64,000 nucleotides of DNA from Phenylobacterium aquaticum. GTDB taxonomy: Bacteria > Pseudomonadota > Alphaproteobacteria > Caulobacterales > Caulobacteraceae. This document shows, one piece after another, positions 53,720 to 63,538 of this stretch. A model generated the notes under the pieces. That model worked only from the letters and a program-made list of their open reading frames with translations. It was not told the DNA's origin and searched no databases. Numbering within the stretch: position 1 is the stretch's first letter; the number at the start of each line of letters is the position of its first letter. Position numbers and translations under genes: made by a program. Location of the stretch: positions 1 to 64,000 of the forward strand of contig CANCJJ010000005.1 of NCBI GenBank assembly GCA_947378305.1, given 5' to 3'.

Positions 53720-55200
53720 GAGTCGACCAGGAAGGACAATTGACGATCGGATTGCTCGTTGCGCCCCTCGGCGATTTCACGATCCACCAGCCGGGTGGGA
53801 TAGTCGCCCGTGAAATAGTGATCGGTGAACTGGGGATCTGCCGGATTTCTGGGCTCTGAATTCATGGCCCAGTAGAGGCCGTCTATGGACAGATAGCCCA
53901 TGGAATCGACGTTCAGAATCTTGGCGATCTCTTCAACAGAGTTGTTCGCGGCCAGGAGCTTGTCCCGGTCCGGCATGTCTATGCCGTAGAAGTCCGGCCA
54001 CATGATGGGCGGGGACGCGGAGCGCAGATGGACCTCGGAGGCCCCCGCTTCACGCACCATGCGGACCACGCGCATGGAATTGGTCCCCCGGACGATGGAG
54101 TCGTCAATCAGCATGACGCGCTTGCCCGCCAGGACTGAACGGTTCGGCGAGAGCTTCATGCGAACGCCGGTTTCCCTTGCCCCCTGGGTCGGCTGGATGA
54201 AGGTCCGGCCAACATAGTGGTTACGAATAATGCCCATTTCGAAGGGCACACCCGTCTCTTGGGCATAGCCCAGGGCGGCCGGGACGCCTGAGTCCGGCAC
54301 AGGGACGATGACATCGACTTCGGCATGGCACTCCTGGGCCAGACGTCGGCCCATTCGCTTGCGAACATCATAGACAGACCGACCATTCACCACGCTGTCT
54401 GGACGGGCGAAATAGACATATTCGAAGATACAGGGCCGGGCGCGGGCGGCCGGGAAGGGCCGTAGGCTGGTCACCCCGTCCTGGTCGATGACGATCATCT
54501 CGCCATGTTCAACATCCCGGACAAACTGGGCACCGATCATGTCCAGGGCGCAGGTTTCTGACGCCAGAACCGCATGTCCATCCAGGTCCCCAAGGACCAG
54601 GGGACGGATCCCCAGGGGATCGCGCACGCCGATCAGCTTCTTGTTGGTCAGGGCAACGAGGGCATAGCCGCCCTCAATCTGGCTCAAGGCATCGATAAAC
54701 CGGTCCACGAACCGGTCGCGCCGAGAGCGGGCGATCAGGTGCAGTATGACTTCGGAATCCGACGTGGACTGGAAAATCCGTCCTTCAGCGACCAGTTCCT
54801 GCCGCAGGGTCAGGAAGTTGGTCAGATTGCCATTGTGCGCAATCGCAAGGCCGCCCGTATCCAGGTCGGCAAACATGGGCTGGACATTCCGGACGAAGCT
54901 GCCGCCCGCCGTCGAATAGCGTGTATGGCCAATGGCGCACTGGCCGGGCAGGCGATCCATCAGGTCCGAGCCCGCAAAGGCATCGCCGACATAGCCCATA
55001 TGGCGTTCCGTGTGGAACCCGACCCCGTCAAACGTGGCGATGCCGCAGGCTTCCTGTCCCCGATGCTGGAGGGCGTGCAGGCCAAGGGCTGTGATCGCGG
55101 CGGCATCGCCAACATCGAACACCCCGAAAACCCCACACTCTAGCCGGGGGGTATCATCCTCCGGATCTCGTTGCCGCCATCGATCGGGAGGGGTGTTCAA
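53716..55200 (-). CDS. purF: Amidophosphoribosyltransferase PurF
   Basis: Commits PRPP to purine synthesis by forming phosphoribosylamine from glutamine. LECGVFGVF places the N-terminal nucleophile Cys at 22, so a propeptide of 21 residues must be removed, as in the Bacillus-type enzyme. GHTRYSTAG and HNGNLTN are glutaminase motifs; VMLIDDSIVRGTN is the PRPP site. Length 494 is normal. It overlaps cvpA and the transporter gene by four bases each; cvpA-purF is a classic pair. Confidence 0.96.
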   Translation of the reverse strand: MNTPPDRWRQRDPEDDTPRLECGVFGVFDVGDAAAITALGLHALQHRGQEACGIATFDGVGFHTERHMGYVGDAFAGSDLMDRLPGQCAIGHTRYSTAGGSFVRNVQPMFADLDTGGLAIAHNGNLTNFLTLRQELVAEGRIFQSTSDSEVILHLIARSRRDRFVDRFIDALSQIEGGYALVALTNKKLIGVRDPLGIRPLVLGDLDGHAVLASETCALDMIGAQFVRDVEHGEMIVIDQDGVTSLRPFPAARARPCIFEYVYFARPDSVVNGRSVYDVRKRMGRRLAQECHAEVDVIVPVPDSGVPAALGYAQETGVPFEMGIIRNHYVGRTFIQPTQGARETGVRMKLSPNRSVLAGKRVMLIDDSIVRGTNSMRVVRMVREAGASEVHLRSASPPIMWPDFYGIDMPDRDKLLAANNSVEEIAKILNVDSMGYLSIDGLYWAMNSEPRNPADPQFTDHYFTGDYPTRLVDREIAEGRNEQSDRQLSFLVDS

Positions 55201-55817
55201 CGCGATTTCTCCACGAGGTCGTCAATCGAGTTTCGATTACCGGCGTCATAGCCCCGGTTGTGTCGGCTGTCACCCTTTCGCGAAGGAGGATCTTCTGCAA
55301 TCGCCCGTCCGAGCGAGGGGGTCAGCTTGCTTGCCATGTCCAATCCCTTTGGGGCCACCGCCTTCAGGACAGACCCCGCCGCCGTCGTCATCGGAAAGAA
55401 GAGCGATCCTTGCAGCCATCGCGGCATGAACCGGTCAGGGGTCGCAGCCAAGAAGACCAGATTGCAAATGCCCAGAAACACAAAGGCCCGTGCCAGGCCG
55501 AAGCCCAGGCCTATTGTGCGGTCGAGAATGCTCAGGGCCGTAATCTGACGCACGCCGCCCGTAAGGCCGGAGCCCAGCAGGCGCAGGCCCAGATAGATCA
55601 GAATAAACACAAGAATGACGGCTACTGCGGTCCCGGCCCACGACGGATGGATCATGTGCCGGGCCAGGGGGCCGGAAAATCGCAGCCCATATATTGTCCC
55701 GAGCACGCCGCCCACAAAGGCCAGGACCGAGACCATCTCCCGAATGGCCCCTTGATAGAACCCGATCCCCGCCGACAGAAGAAGTATGCCTAGAACAATC
55801 AGGTCAAACCAGATCAT
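55197..55817 (-). CDS. cvpA: CvpA family membrane protein
   Basis: A 206-residue protein with four membrane helices (MIWFDLIVLGILLLSAGIGFYQG; EMVSVLAFVGGVLGTIYG; GTAVAVILVFILIYLGLRLL; GLGFGLARAFVFLGICNLVFLA), the CvpA layout. The C-terminal 60 residues are polar and end with basic residues. CvpA proteins are linked to envelope stress and colicin V production. ATG 55817 overlaps the radA stop (ATGA). Placed directly before purF as in many proteobacteria. Confidence 0.9.
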   Translation of the reverse strand: MIWFDLIVLGILLLSAGIGFYQGAIREMVSVLAFVGGVLGTIYGLRFSGPLARHMIHPSWAGTAVAVILVFILIYLGLRLLGSGLTGGVRQITALSILDRTIGLGFGLARAFVFLGICNLVFLAATPDRFMPRWLQGSLFFPMTTAAGSVLKAVAPKGLDMASKLTPSLGRAIAEDPPSRKGDSRHNRGYDAGNRNSIDDLVEKSR

Positions 55818-57187
55818 GACGACAGGTCCCAATTGCCGCCGCCAATGCGGGCAATGGCATCGGCCAGTCTAAGCACGCCATTCAAGTGCAAGGGCCCACC
55901 TTCCGCATCCTTGGGGGCCAGGGCCTGCCGGAACCCCAGTTTTGCGGCTTCCTTCAGGCGGGAGTCCATCCGACTGACCGGTCGGACATCCCCTGACAGG
56001 CTGACCTCGCCGAAGACCACACAGTCCTGGGGCAGGGCCACATCGAGGGCCGAGGAGGCGAGGGCAGCAGCGGCGGCCAGGTCGGCGGCAGGCTCATTAA
56101 TCCGCAAGCCGCCTGCGACATTCAGATAGACATCCCGATTGCCGAGGGCGAGACCACACCGGGATTCCAGGACTGCCAGAACCATGGCTAGACGCCCGCT
56201 GTCCCAGCCCACCACGGCCCGCCGCGGTGTTCCATAGGCCGACGGGGCCACCAGGGCCTGAAACTCGACCAGTACGGGGCGCGAGCCCTCAATCCCGGCA
56301 AAGACGGCGGCTCCAGCGGCGCGCTCCCCTGACGTGTCGAGAAACAAGGCTGAGGGGTTGCGGACCTCCCTCAGGCCGGAATCCGCCATTTCAAAGACCC
56401 CGATTTCGTCGGTCGCCCCAAAGCGGTTCTTGGCCCCCCGCAATATGCGGAAGGGGTACCCACGCTCACCTTCGAAGGCCAGGACCGCATCGACCATATG
56501 CTCAATGACCCGAGGCCCGGCAATGGTGCCCTCCTTGGTTACGTGACCTACAAGAATGATGGCCACGCCCTGCTTCTTGGCCAGACGGACCAGTTCTCCT
56601 GCCGCTGCCCGAACCTGGGTCACCGACCCGGGGCCAGCTTCATGGGCATCGCTCCAGAGGGTCTGGATGGAATCGATCACCACCAGATCTAACCGGGCGC
56701 GTTTGAGCCCGTCGACAATGTCGCGAAGGCTGGTCTCGGCGGCCAGCTGAACCGGGGCATCAGCCAAGCCCATCCGCTGGGCACGGCTGCGGACCTGTTC
56801 CACCGCTTCTTCACCGGAAATATAGGCGCAACTCGCCCCGCGTCTGGCGGCAGCCCCCACTACCTGCATGAGCAGGGTCGACTTGCCGACGCCCGGGTCT
56901 CCGCCCACCAGTATGGCCGAGCCAGGGACTACGCCCCCGCCGCAAACCCTGTCGAATTCCTCAATGCCGGTAATGATCCGCGGGGGCGGGGGCGTTTCCC
57001 CGGTCAGCCCCTCAAAGGCCAGTCCCCGCTGGCGAGAGGCCTTGGTCGGGGCCAGGGCTCCAGGCTGGCGCACCTGGGTTTCCTCCACCATGGTGTTCCA
57101 CGCACTGCAAGCCGGGCACTGACCCGCCCATTTGGACTGGGTCGCGCCGCAGGACTGGCAAACATAGACGGCACCGTCGCGGGCCAT
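55814..57187 (-). CDS. radA: DNA repair protein RadA (Sms)
   Basis: RecA-like ATPase that drives branch migration in recombination. N-terminal zinc finger Cys10-x2-Cys13...Cys24-x2-Cys27; Walker A GDPGVGKSTL; the RadA-specific KNRFG motif (GAKNRFGATDEIG) and a C-terminal Lon-like domain (NVAGGLRINEPAADLAAAAAL). Length 457 is typical. GGAG precedes the ATG by a few bases. Operon member between alr and cvpA. Confidence 0.95.
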   Translation of the reverse strand: MARDGAVYVCQSCGATQSKWAGQCPACSAWNTMVEETQVRQPGALAPTKASRQRGLAFEGLTGETPPPPRIITGIEEFDRVCGGGVVPGSAILVGGDPGVGKSTLLMQVVGAAARRGASCAYISGEEAVEQVRSRAQRMGLADAPVQLAAETSLRDIVDGLKRARLDLVVIDSIQTLWSDAHEAGPGSVTQVRAAAGELVRLAKKQGVAIILVGHVTKEGTIAGPRVIEHMVDAVLAFEGERGYPFRILRGAKNRFGATDEIGVFEMADSGLREVRNPSALFLDTSGERAAGAAVFAGIEGSRPVLVEFQALVAPSAYGTPRRAVVGWDSGRLAMVLAVLESRCGLALGNRDVYLNVAGGLRINEPAADLAAAAALASSALDVALPQDCVVFGEVSLSGDVRPVSRMDSRLKEAAKLGFRQALAPKDAEGGPLHLNGVLRLADAIARIGGGNWDLSS

Positions 57188-57217
57188 GGGGTCTCCTGAT
57201 TCGTCTTGGGGTGCAGT

Positions 57218-58324
57218 CTACCCCCGAAAGCCCACATAGACTCGCTTGGCGCGCGAACTCATTCTGACCAGGCATTCATGGGCCACGGTTCCAGCGGCGG
57301 CGGCCAGAAGGTCGATCTTGGCATTTGGGCCCATCAGCTCAACCCAGTCGCCAACCCGGACGGGCATGTCGCCAATCTCGAGGGCGATCAGATCCATATT
57401 CACCAGCAGCATGGGGCAGGGCTTGCCGTGAATCCACCCGAAGGCCTTGCCCCGCGCAGCCCTCAGCAGCCCGTCAGCATAGCCTGCGGCGACAATCGCC
57501 ACCCGGGCTGGTCGCGCCATTTTCAGATCCGATCCATAGCCCACGAATTCGCCAGCCGGAATCTCGCGAATGTCCAGGACCGGGGCCAGCAGGGTCGCCA
57601 CCGCTTCGAGCCGATCGTCCGGCACCTCTTCCGGCCCGCCGCCAAACAGGCTGACCCCGGGGCGCACCAGATCGAACTGAAAATCGTCACCTAAAAACGT
57701 GCCAGCGGACGCTGAGAGACTGCGTCGAATTCCCGGAAAAAGGCTCAACACCGATTGAAAACGGCGCAGTTGTATGGCGTTTCGAGGGTGGTTTGAGGCG
57801 TTTGCCGACCCCAGATGGCTCATAATGACCTCGGTTCTCAGCCCCCTGAGACCCTCCGGGTCCCTGGAAACCGCGTCCGTTTCCTCCAAAGTCAGCCCCT
57901 GCCGGTTCATTCCAGTGTCCACATGCAGGGCCACGGTGAGCAAGTCTCCCGATGTTTTGGCAAAGGCCTTCGCATCAGAAATTTGCGTCAAGGTGTTGAT
58001 AACAGGTGTGAGTTTCGACTTGGTGAACCGTTCGCCACTGTGTGCGGTAAAGCCATCCAAAACAAATATCTCAGCGGGACGCGTCGGTCCCAGCCCGCGC
58101 CGCAACCGCTCGCCTTCCCCAAGCCGGGCCACGAAAAACCGCCGGGCTCCCTCTGCCCAGAGCCGGATTGCAATCTTGGTGGCTCCAAGGCCGTACCCGT
58201 CGGCCTTGATAACCGGGGCAACTTCAACTCCGGAAACGCTTGTAAGCACAGTGTAATTTCGTGCCAGGGCATCCAGGTCGATAATCAAACGGGGGGCGAG
58301 CGGTTGAGGCATGAACGCTGCCAT
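57218..58324 (-). CDS. alr: Alanine racemase (PLP-dependent)
   Basis: Makes D-alanine for peptidoglycan. PLP Lys40 lies in PVIKADGYGLGA, and the C-terminal barrel has VRPGVSLFGG and FVGYGSDL, with AIVAAGYADGLLRA supplying the catalytic Tyr. Length 368 is usual. ATG 58324, or ATG 58312 (MPQPLAPRL), could be the start. A hairpin lies between it and dnaB. alr is in a leftward operon with dnaB and radA. Confidence 0.93.
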   Translation of the reverse strand: MAAFMPQPLAPRLIIDLDALARNYTVLTSVSGVEVAPVIKADGYGLGATKIAIRLWAEGARRFFVARLGEGERLRRGLGPTRPAEIFVLDGFTAHSGERFTKSKLTPVINTLTQISDAKAFAKTSGDLLTVALHVDTGMNRQGLTLEETDAVSRDPEGLRGLRTEVIMSHLGSANASNHPRNAIQLRRFQSVLSLFPGIRRSLSASAGTFLGDDFQFDLVRPGVSLFGGGPEEVPDDRLEAVATLLAPVLDIREIPAGEFVGYGSDLKMARPARVAIVAAGYADGLLRAARGKAFGWIHGKPCPMLLVNMDLIALEIGDMPVRVGDWVELMGPNAKIDLLAAAAGTVAHECLVRMSSRAKRVYVGFRG

Positions 58325-58346
58325 ACCGGGTCTGCTGTTGGAGGGC

Positions 58347-58366
58347 TAGAGGCTGACGAGCCTCTA
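58347..58366 (-). other. Hairpin covering the dnaB stop codon
   Basis: TAGAGGCTGACGAGCCTCTA forms a perfect eight-base-pair stem with a four-base loop; one arm includes the dnaB stop codon. There is no T tract behind it on the minus strand, so an RNA processing or attenuation role between dnaB and alr is more likely than full termination. Confidence 0.45.
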
Positions 58367-59854
58367 TCTGACCTCATAGCGGCTGGAATCCCGGGCGAGG
58401 TTCCCAAACTTGGTGATTTCCTCATTGAACGACAGTTTCACATTGCCGATCGGACCATGTCTCTGTTTTCCGATAATGATCTCGGCCAGACCCGCAACCT
58501 GGTCCATCTGTTCCTGCCAGGTCAAATGTTCGGGCGAACCCTCGCGGGGTTCCAGGCGGCTGAGATAATAGCTTTCCCGATAGATAAACATGACCATGTC
58601 CGCGTCCTGCTCGATCGAGCCGGATTCCCGCAGATCAGACAGTTGGGGTTTCTTGTCTTCCCGGTTTTCAACCTGACGAGATAGCTGGGCCAGGGCGATA
58701 ATGGGGACGGCCAGCTCCTTGGCCAAGGCCTTCAGGTTCTGAGTGATCATGGAGACTTCCTGGACGCGATTGTCGCTGCGGGCGTCGCCTCCGGTAACCA
58801 GCTGAAGGTAGTCTACAAATATGACGTCGAGGCCATGTTGTCGCTTCAAGCGGCGGGCCCTCGCGGCCAGCTTGGCCATGGTCAATCCACCCGTGGCGTC
58901 GATGTAGAGCGGGGCATCCTGGATTTCCAGGGCTGCATCCCGAACCCTTCCGAACTCCAAAGCATCGATCTCGCCCTTGCGAAGCCTGTCCCCGGAAACC
59001 CCGGAGACCTCCGCCAACAAGCGCATGGCCAGCTGTTCAGCGGACATTTCCAGCGAGAAAAAGGCCACAACGCCCCCGGACACCGTCTTTCGCGAGCCAT
59101 CCGGCTGCGGCTCCCAGGCGTAGTTCTTGGCGATATTGTAGGCGATGTTACAGGCCAGTGAGGTCTTGCCCATGGATGGCCGTGCGGCCAGGATCACTAG
59201 GTCAGATGGATGCAGGCCCCCGATCTTCTGGTCTAGGTCCATCAGGCCTGTCGAAACACCTGCCAGTCCACCCTCCCGGCCATGGGCTTCCGCCGCCATG
59301 GTGACGGCCCCATGGAGGGCTTCTGCAAACGGGACGAACCCTTGTGACGTGCCGCCGGTCTCTGCCAGGGCATAGAGCTGGGCTTCTGCGGCCTCGATCT
59401 GATCCCGGGCCGAGCGATCTTCTTCAGGAGCCTGGGCAGTTGTGGTGATGTCACCACCAATTCGGATGAGGTCTCGGCGCAAGGCGAGATCATAGACGGC
59501 CCGGGCATAGTCCGCCGCATGGGCGGCAGGGGGCGCGCGGTCCACCAGGTCGGCGAGATATCGCACGCCACCCAAGGCCTCAAAGGCTGAGTCCCGGCTG
59601 AATTGCTCTGCCAGCAGGATTGGCTCGGCGAGCTGTCCCTTCCGAATGTGTGTTTCGATGGCCCCATAGAGACGCTGATGGAAAGGTTCGTAGAAGTGCC
59701 TGGCCTGGAGATAGTCCCCAAGCCGCTCGAAGGCGGCATTGTCATAGAGGACGGCCCCCAGCAGGGCTTGCTCCGCCTCAACATTCGCAGGGGCGTGCGA
59801 GATGACCACGTCGGTCATGGGGGGAATAAGGTCAAAAATCGGAGCTATGGCCAT
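58364..59854 (-). CDS. dnaB: Replicative DNA helicase DnaB
   Basis: Hexameric 5'-3' helicase at the fork. The N-terminal DnaB domain (NVEAEQALLGAVLYDNAAFERL) is followed by the RecA-like domain with Walker A ARPSMGKTSLA, VIFVDYLQLV (Walker B) and LAQLSRQVENREDKKPQLSDLRESGSIEQDAD. Length 496 is normal. The start may be ATG 59854 (weak AGGG upstream) or ATG 59818 (MTDVVISHAPANVEA). It heads the leftward run dnaB-alr-radA-cvpA-purF. Confidence 0.95.
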   Translation of the reverse strand: MAIAPIFDLIPPMTDVVISHAPANVEAEQALLGAVLYDNAAFERLGDYLQARHFYEPFHQRLYGAIETHIRKGQLAEPILLAEQFSRDSAFEALGGVRYLADLVDRAPPAAHAADYARAVYDLALRRDLIRIGGDITTTAQAPEEDRSARDQIEAAEAQLYALAETGGTSQGFVPFAEALHGAVTMAAEAHGREGGLAGVSTGLMDLDQKIGGLHPSDLVILAARPSMGKTSLACNIAYNIAKNYAWEPQPDGSRKTVSGGVVAFFSLEMSAEQLAMRLLAEVSGVSGDRLRKGEIDALEFGRVRDAALEIQDAPLYIDATGGLTMAKLAARARRLKRQHGLDVIFVDYLQLVTGGDARSDNRVQEVSMITQNLKALAKELAVPIIALAQLSRQVENREDKKPQLSDLRESGSIEQDADMVMFIYRESYYLSRLEPREGSPEHLTWQEQMDQVAGLAEIIIGKQRHGPIGNVKLSFNEEITKFGNLARDSSRYEVR

Positions 59855-59973
59855 AACCCTAGGGTTATCCCAACGCGCCCGTCCGGGTCAGCCCCTGCGA
59901 GCGGCTGATACACAGGTTTGCCGGTGTCTTGTGGAGAACTCTGCGTTCGAGTCTCTTGGAACCAGACATAAAA

Positions 59974-60002
59974 ACGGCGCGGAACCAGAAGCTCCGCGCC
60001 GT
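59974..60002 (-). terminator. Rho-independent terminator of the 804-residue TonB receptor gene
   Basis: Perfect ten-base-pair stem ACGGCGCGGA / TCCGCGCCGT with a nine-base loop; on the minus strand it is followed by TTTT. It lies 22 bases behind the receptor stop and separates it from dnaB. Confidence 0.8.
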
Positions 60003-60024
60003 AATTAGATTTTAGATCAGGTCG

Positions 60025-62439
60025 TTACCACTTGTAGCTAAGACGACCATAAACATAGCGTCCGCCAAACCCGAAGGGCGAGAAGGAGCTGAAAGGTGCC
60101 GCTCCACTCGTGTTGAGGGTTTTCGGGATCTGACGTGTGTAGTTGTCAAACAGGTTGTCTGCTCCGACCGAAGCGATCAGGCCGACGGGGAGGGTATAGC
60201 GGGCCTCCAGATCGACGACCGCCTGTGCGCCCAGGTTGGCGTCTGCGCTGCCGTCCGCCAGGGTCCCGGGGGCCAACACATTGCCGTAGAAGGTGGTGCG
60301 AAGGGTTGCACCGAGGGCTTCACGGCTCCAGTCGCCCTGCAAGACCAGCTTGCGGGAAGGCGTGCTCTTTTCGAACCTCAAGGTCGCCTGACGCGCAAAC
60401 AGCGACACCGGGACTGGCAGGACAGAAGCGCCCGATTTCGGGGTCTTGGTCACGTCGAAGTTATTGACGTTCGCTGCAGCCGTAAGGTCGAAGTTGCCAG
60501 CGTTCTCCGCCAGGATCCGATAGCGGGCTACGACATCAACGCCGACGGTGTCTGTGTCGACGCCATTGATGAAGAAGCGAGCCGCGGAGGCACCATAAGG
60601 GGCCAGCAGGTCAAAAATGACCCGCGAGTTGGTCCCAACGGCGGCCGTGGCGCTGCCGGTCAGGGTCTCTGACAGAACGATCCGATCCTTCACCTTGATC
60701 TCATAGCCGTCCACGGTGAGTTCGAAGCGCCCCTTGTGATAGACAAAGCCAAGGGCGTAGTTCTCTGAGGTTTCGGCCTTCAGGGCTGTGCCGCCAAGGG
60801 CGCGACCAACGGAGCTGACAGACGGATAGGTCCCAGCTTCATAGGGAACGCCGTTGATGTAGAGGATCGAGGTGGCCGTGTAATACTGCTGTTGCAGGGA
60901 CGGTGCCCGGAAACCCGTTGAGGCCGAGGCCCGGATGGCAAAGGCGTTGTTCACGTCATAGCGCGCGGCAAGCTTGCCGGAGGTGTTTCCGCCAAAGTCG
61001 GAGTAGTCCTCGTAGCGGACCGCAGCATCCACCGAGAGCTTGGTCGTCAGATTGCCTTCGAGGTCGAGATAGACCCCAACATTGCTACGATTCACATCCA
61101 CGACATTTGCCGGGGTGAAGCCGGTAAAGCCCCGAGATCCCAGAGCCAGGGTCGTGAAGGGACCGCGGATGTAGGAGCCGGGCTCACCTGCACCGATCTG
61201 GAAGGACTCACGGCGCGCTTCGAGACCGAAGGCGACATTGAGCGGCTTGACCAAGCCAACCTCGAACCCTTGGCTGAAGTCGGCCCCAAAGACCACCTGG
61301 TCATAGGCAAGGGATCCGGCATTGAAACTGTGCGGCGACGTCGGGCCGAGGGACGGGTTCAGGGTATTGCTGACCCCAAACTCGATTTCGTTCTTGCCGT
61401 AAACGAGGTTGATGTCGGACTTGAAGCCGTAGAGTTCGCCCTTGACGCCAAGGCCAGCACTATTGTCCGAGGTCTTGGTCCCAATCAGGGGCAGATAGCC
61501 ATTGGGATAGACCGACAGAATGTTCTGGGTCGCATCGGTCGGCAGACGATAGGTCGCCGCCGAGGAGCCATCCCGGTGTTGGTAGCCATACCAGCCATAG
61601 GCTTGCCAGGTTTCATTAAGGTGGGTGCCCGCATTGGCATAGACCGCGACATCTGTGACGTCAGCGTCGCCAAAGCGCGAGGTGATCCGGGCCGGGGTGA
61701 CCCGGGGATCGGTGTCTGACCGGTTGGTATTGGCCCGGTCACGGTATTCTGCCGACAGGGTCAGAAACCCTTCGCCGGGCAGCTTCAGACCCTGCCAGCC
61801 TGCGACCGTGGTGGTCAGACCGTCCTGGATCTTCCGCTTGCCGCCATAAAAACCGTCAAAGCTCGTGAAATACTCGCCAACGGTGACGGAGAGGCCGCCG
61901 CCATGGTTGGCTTCACGCAGTCGCAGGTTCACGACGCCGGCAATGGCATCCGAGCCATATTGCGCTGAGGCTCCGTCGCGCAGGACTTCGATGCGGTCCA
62001 CGGCGGTTGAGGGAATGGCATTCAGGTCAACCGCAGCCGAACCCCGGCCGACAGAGCCATTGGTGTTGACCAGGGCTGTGACATGGCGCCGAGCGCCATT
62101 GACGAGGACCAGGGTCTGGTCAGGGCCTTGGCCGCGCAGTGTGGCGGGGCGAATGGCATCGGTGCCGTCGGTGTTCGAGGGGCGTGCGAATGTGATGGAG
62201 GGAACGGTCGCCGCGAGGGCGGTTGCCAGCTCCGTTGTGCCGCGCTGCTGCAGGGTCTGCGCAGAAATGACATCGACGGGGGCGAGACTTTCCAGCCGGG
62301 TGCGGCCCTCTGTGCGGGTGCCCGTGACCACCAGCTCTTCGACGACACTTGCAGGCTTTGCTGTTTCGGCGGCCAGGGCCGAAGTTCCCGACAGGGCCAC
62401 GAAGGACGCGGCCGATAAAAGGATGTGACGATAGTTCAT
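60025..62439 (-). CDS. TonB-dependent outer-membrane receptor
   Basis: An 804-residue receptor with signal peptide (MNYRHILLSAASFVALSGTSALA), plug ELVVTGTRTEGRTRLESLAPVDVISAQTL...RGQGPDQTLVLVNGARRH and LRDGASAQYGSDAIAGVVNLRL, and a barrel ending in SYKW. Length and the long surface loops are those of the large caulobacterial receptor group that imports diverse substrates; the ligand cannot be told. GAGGAG precedes the ATG. Monocistronic, between two terminators. Confidence 0.9.
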   Translation of the reverse strand: MNYRHILLSAASFVALSGTSALAAETAKPASVVEELVVTGTRTEGRTRLESLAPVDVISAQTLQQRGTTELATALAATVPSITFARPSNTDGTDAIRPATLRGQGPDQTLVLVNGARRHVTALVNTNGSVGRGSAAVDLNAIPSTAVDRIEVLRDGASAQYGSDAIAGVVNLRLREANHGGGLSVTVGEYFTSFDGFYGGKRKIQDGLTTTVAGWQGLKLPGEGFLTLSAEYRDRANTNRSDTDPRVTPARITSRFGDADVTDVAVYANAGTHLNETWQAYGWYGYQHRDGSSAATYRLPTDATQNILSVYPNGYLPLIGTKTSDNSAGLGVKGELYGFKSDINLVYGKNEIEFGVSNTLNPSLGPTSPHSFNAGSLAYDQVVFGADFSQGFEVGLVKPLNVAFGLEARRESFQIGAGEPGSYIRGPFTTLALGSRGFTGFTPANVVDVNRSNVGVYLDLEGNLTTKLSVDAAVRYEDYSDFGGNTSGKLAARYDVNNAFAIRASASTGFRAPSLQQQYYTATSILYINGVPYEAGTYPSVSSVGRALGGTALKAETSENYALGFVYHKGRFELTVDGYEIKVKDRIVLSETLTGSATAAVGTNSRVIFDLLAPYGASAARFFINGVDTDTVGVDVVARYRILAENAGNFDLTAAANVNNFDVTKTPKSGASVLPVPVSLFARQATLRFEKSTPSRKLVLQGDWSREALGATLRTTFYGNVLAPGTLADGSADANLGAQAVVDLEARYTLPVGLIASVGADNLFDNYTRQIPKTLNTSGAAPFSSFSPFGFGGRYVYGRLSYKW

Positions 62440-62612
62440 ATCTAGGTCTCCTCGAACAGTCGCCCATTAGGTCGGGCGCGTTGGGCGGGAAACTAGGGTG
62501 CCTCGGCAGTAATGGCTGTCACATTTCTGCAACATTTGCGGCTGTTGCGCCTAATTTATTAGCGTCTTCCTTTGAAGTAAGCTCAATTATTAGTCGTTTT
62601 GCCCAAGAAAAA

Positions 62613-62638
62613 GGGCGTGATCCTCTCGGACCACGCCC
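62613..62638 (-). terminator. Terminator of the rpsF-rpsR-rplI operon
   Basis: GGGCGTG / CACGCCC stem, extended by ATCC/GGA pairing in part, followed on the minus strand by TTTTTCTTG. It lies 27 bases after the rplI stop. Confidence 0.75.
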
Positions 62639-62665
62639 CCAAATTTATTGATCAGATGCCTCCGA

Positions 62666-63250
62666 TCAGGATTCGACGTAATCACCTTCGTGAGACCCGG
62701 CACCGCCCGCAAGCATGTCCTGAGCCGCTTCTTCCGCTGCAAGCCGGTCTTCTTCAAACTGGCTTTCGATGATGTTTTCACCGCGCGCCTGACGCTCGGC
62801 TTCGTCTTCACTGCGGGCAATGTTCAGAACCACACTCACCGCGACTTCAGCATGCAGACGCACCTTCACATCATGCAGGCCGAGGGTCTTGATGGGCTTG
62901 TCCAGGACAACCATCGAGCGTTCGATCTTGCCCCCGGCTGCATTGATGATGTCAGCGACATCACGTCCAGACACCGAACCGTAGAGTTGGCCGCTTTCGC
63001 CAGCCTGACGGATCAACATGTAACGGGTGCCGTCGAGCTTTTCCCCAGACTTGCCAGCCTGGTCCTTTGCCCGTTGGTTACGGGCCTCGATTTCAGCGCG
63101 CTGGGCCTCGAACACCTTCATGTTCCCGGCGTTCGCGCGAAGGGCCTTGTGAAGGGGCAGGAGATAGTTCCGGGCGTAGCCGTCTTTTACGACAACCACA
63201 TCGCCCAGGGCTCCACGGCCTTCAACGCGTTCAAGCAGAATGACTTTCAT
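62666..63250 (-). CDS. rplI: 50S ribosomal protein L9
   Basis: MKVILLERVEGRGALGDVVVVKDGYARNYLLP is the canonical L9 N-terminal domain, followed by the long connecting helix and the C-terminal domain. With 194 residues it exceeds the usual 149 by an acidic tail (about residues 150-194, with RSEDEAERQARGENI and GSHEGDY), typical of this alphaproteobacterial group. Last gene of the rpsF-rpsR-rplI operon, 13 bases after rpsR, with a terminator behind. Confidence 0.97.
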   Translation of the reverse strand: MKVILLERVEGRGALGDVVVVKDGYARNYLLPLHKALRANAGNMKVFEAQRAEIEARNQRAKDQAGKSGEKLDGTRYMLIRQAGESGQLYGSVSGRDVADIINAAGGKIERSMVVLDKPIKTLGLHDVKVRLHAEVAVSVVLNIARSEDEAERQARGENIIESQFEEDRLAAEEAAQDMLAGGAGSHEGDYVES

Positions 63251-63263
63251 GATCCGCGCTCCC

Positions 63264-63521
63264 TTACTTCACGACGTAGGGCAGCAGGGCCAGAAAGCGG
63301 GCGCGCTTGATGGCCTTGGCCAACTCGCGTTGCTTCTTTGCCGAGACTGCGGTGATGCGGGACGGAACGATCTTGCCGCGCTCGGAAATATAGCGCTGAA
63401 GCAGTTTGACGTCCTTGTAGTCGATCTTCGGTGAGCCCGCTCCGGAGAAGGGGCAAACCTTGCGGCGACGGAAGAAGGGGCGACGGGCACCGGCGGCTGC
63501 GGTGGAGGTTTCGTCAGTCAT
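63264..63521 (-). CDS. rpsR: 30S ribosomal protein S18
   Basis: An 85-residue protein with [13 protein letters not shown] and [50 protein letters not shown], the standard S18. Its partner S6 is encoded 17 bases upstream; the two bind 16S rRNA as a pair in the platform. Extra N-terminal residues ([14 protein letters not shown]) are usual in this group. Confidence 0.97.
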   Translation of the reverse strand: MTDETSTAAAGARRPFFRRRKVCPFSGAGSPKIDYKDVKLLQRYISERGKIVPSRITAVSAKKQRELAKAIKRARFLALLPYVVK

Positions 63522-63538
63522 AATGATCCCTCCCTTTC

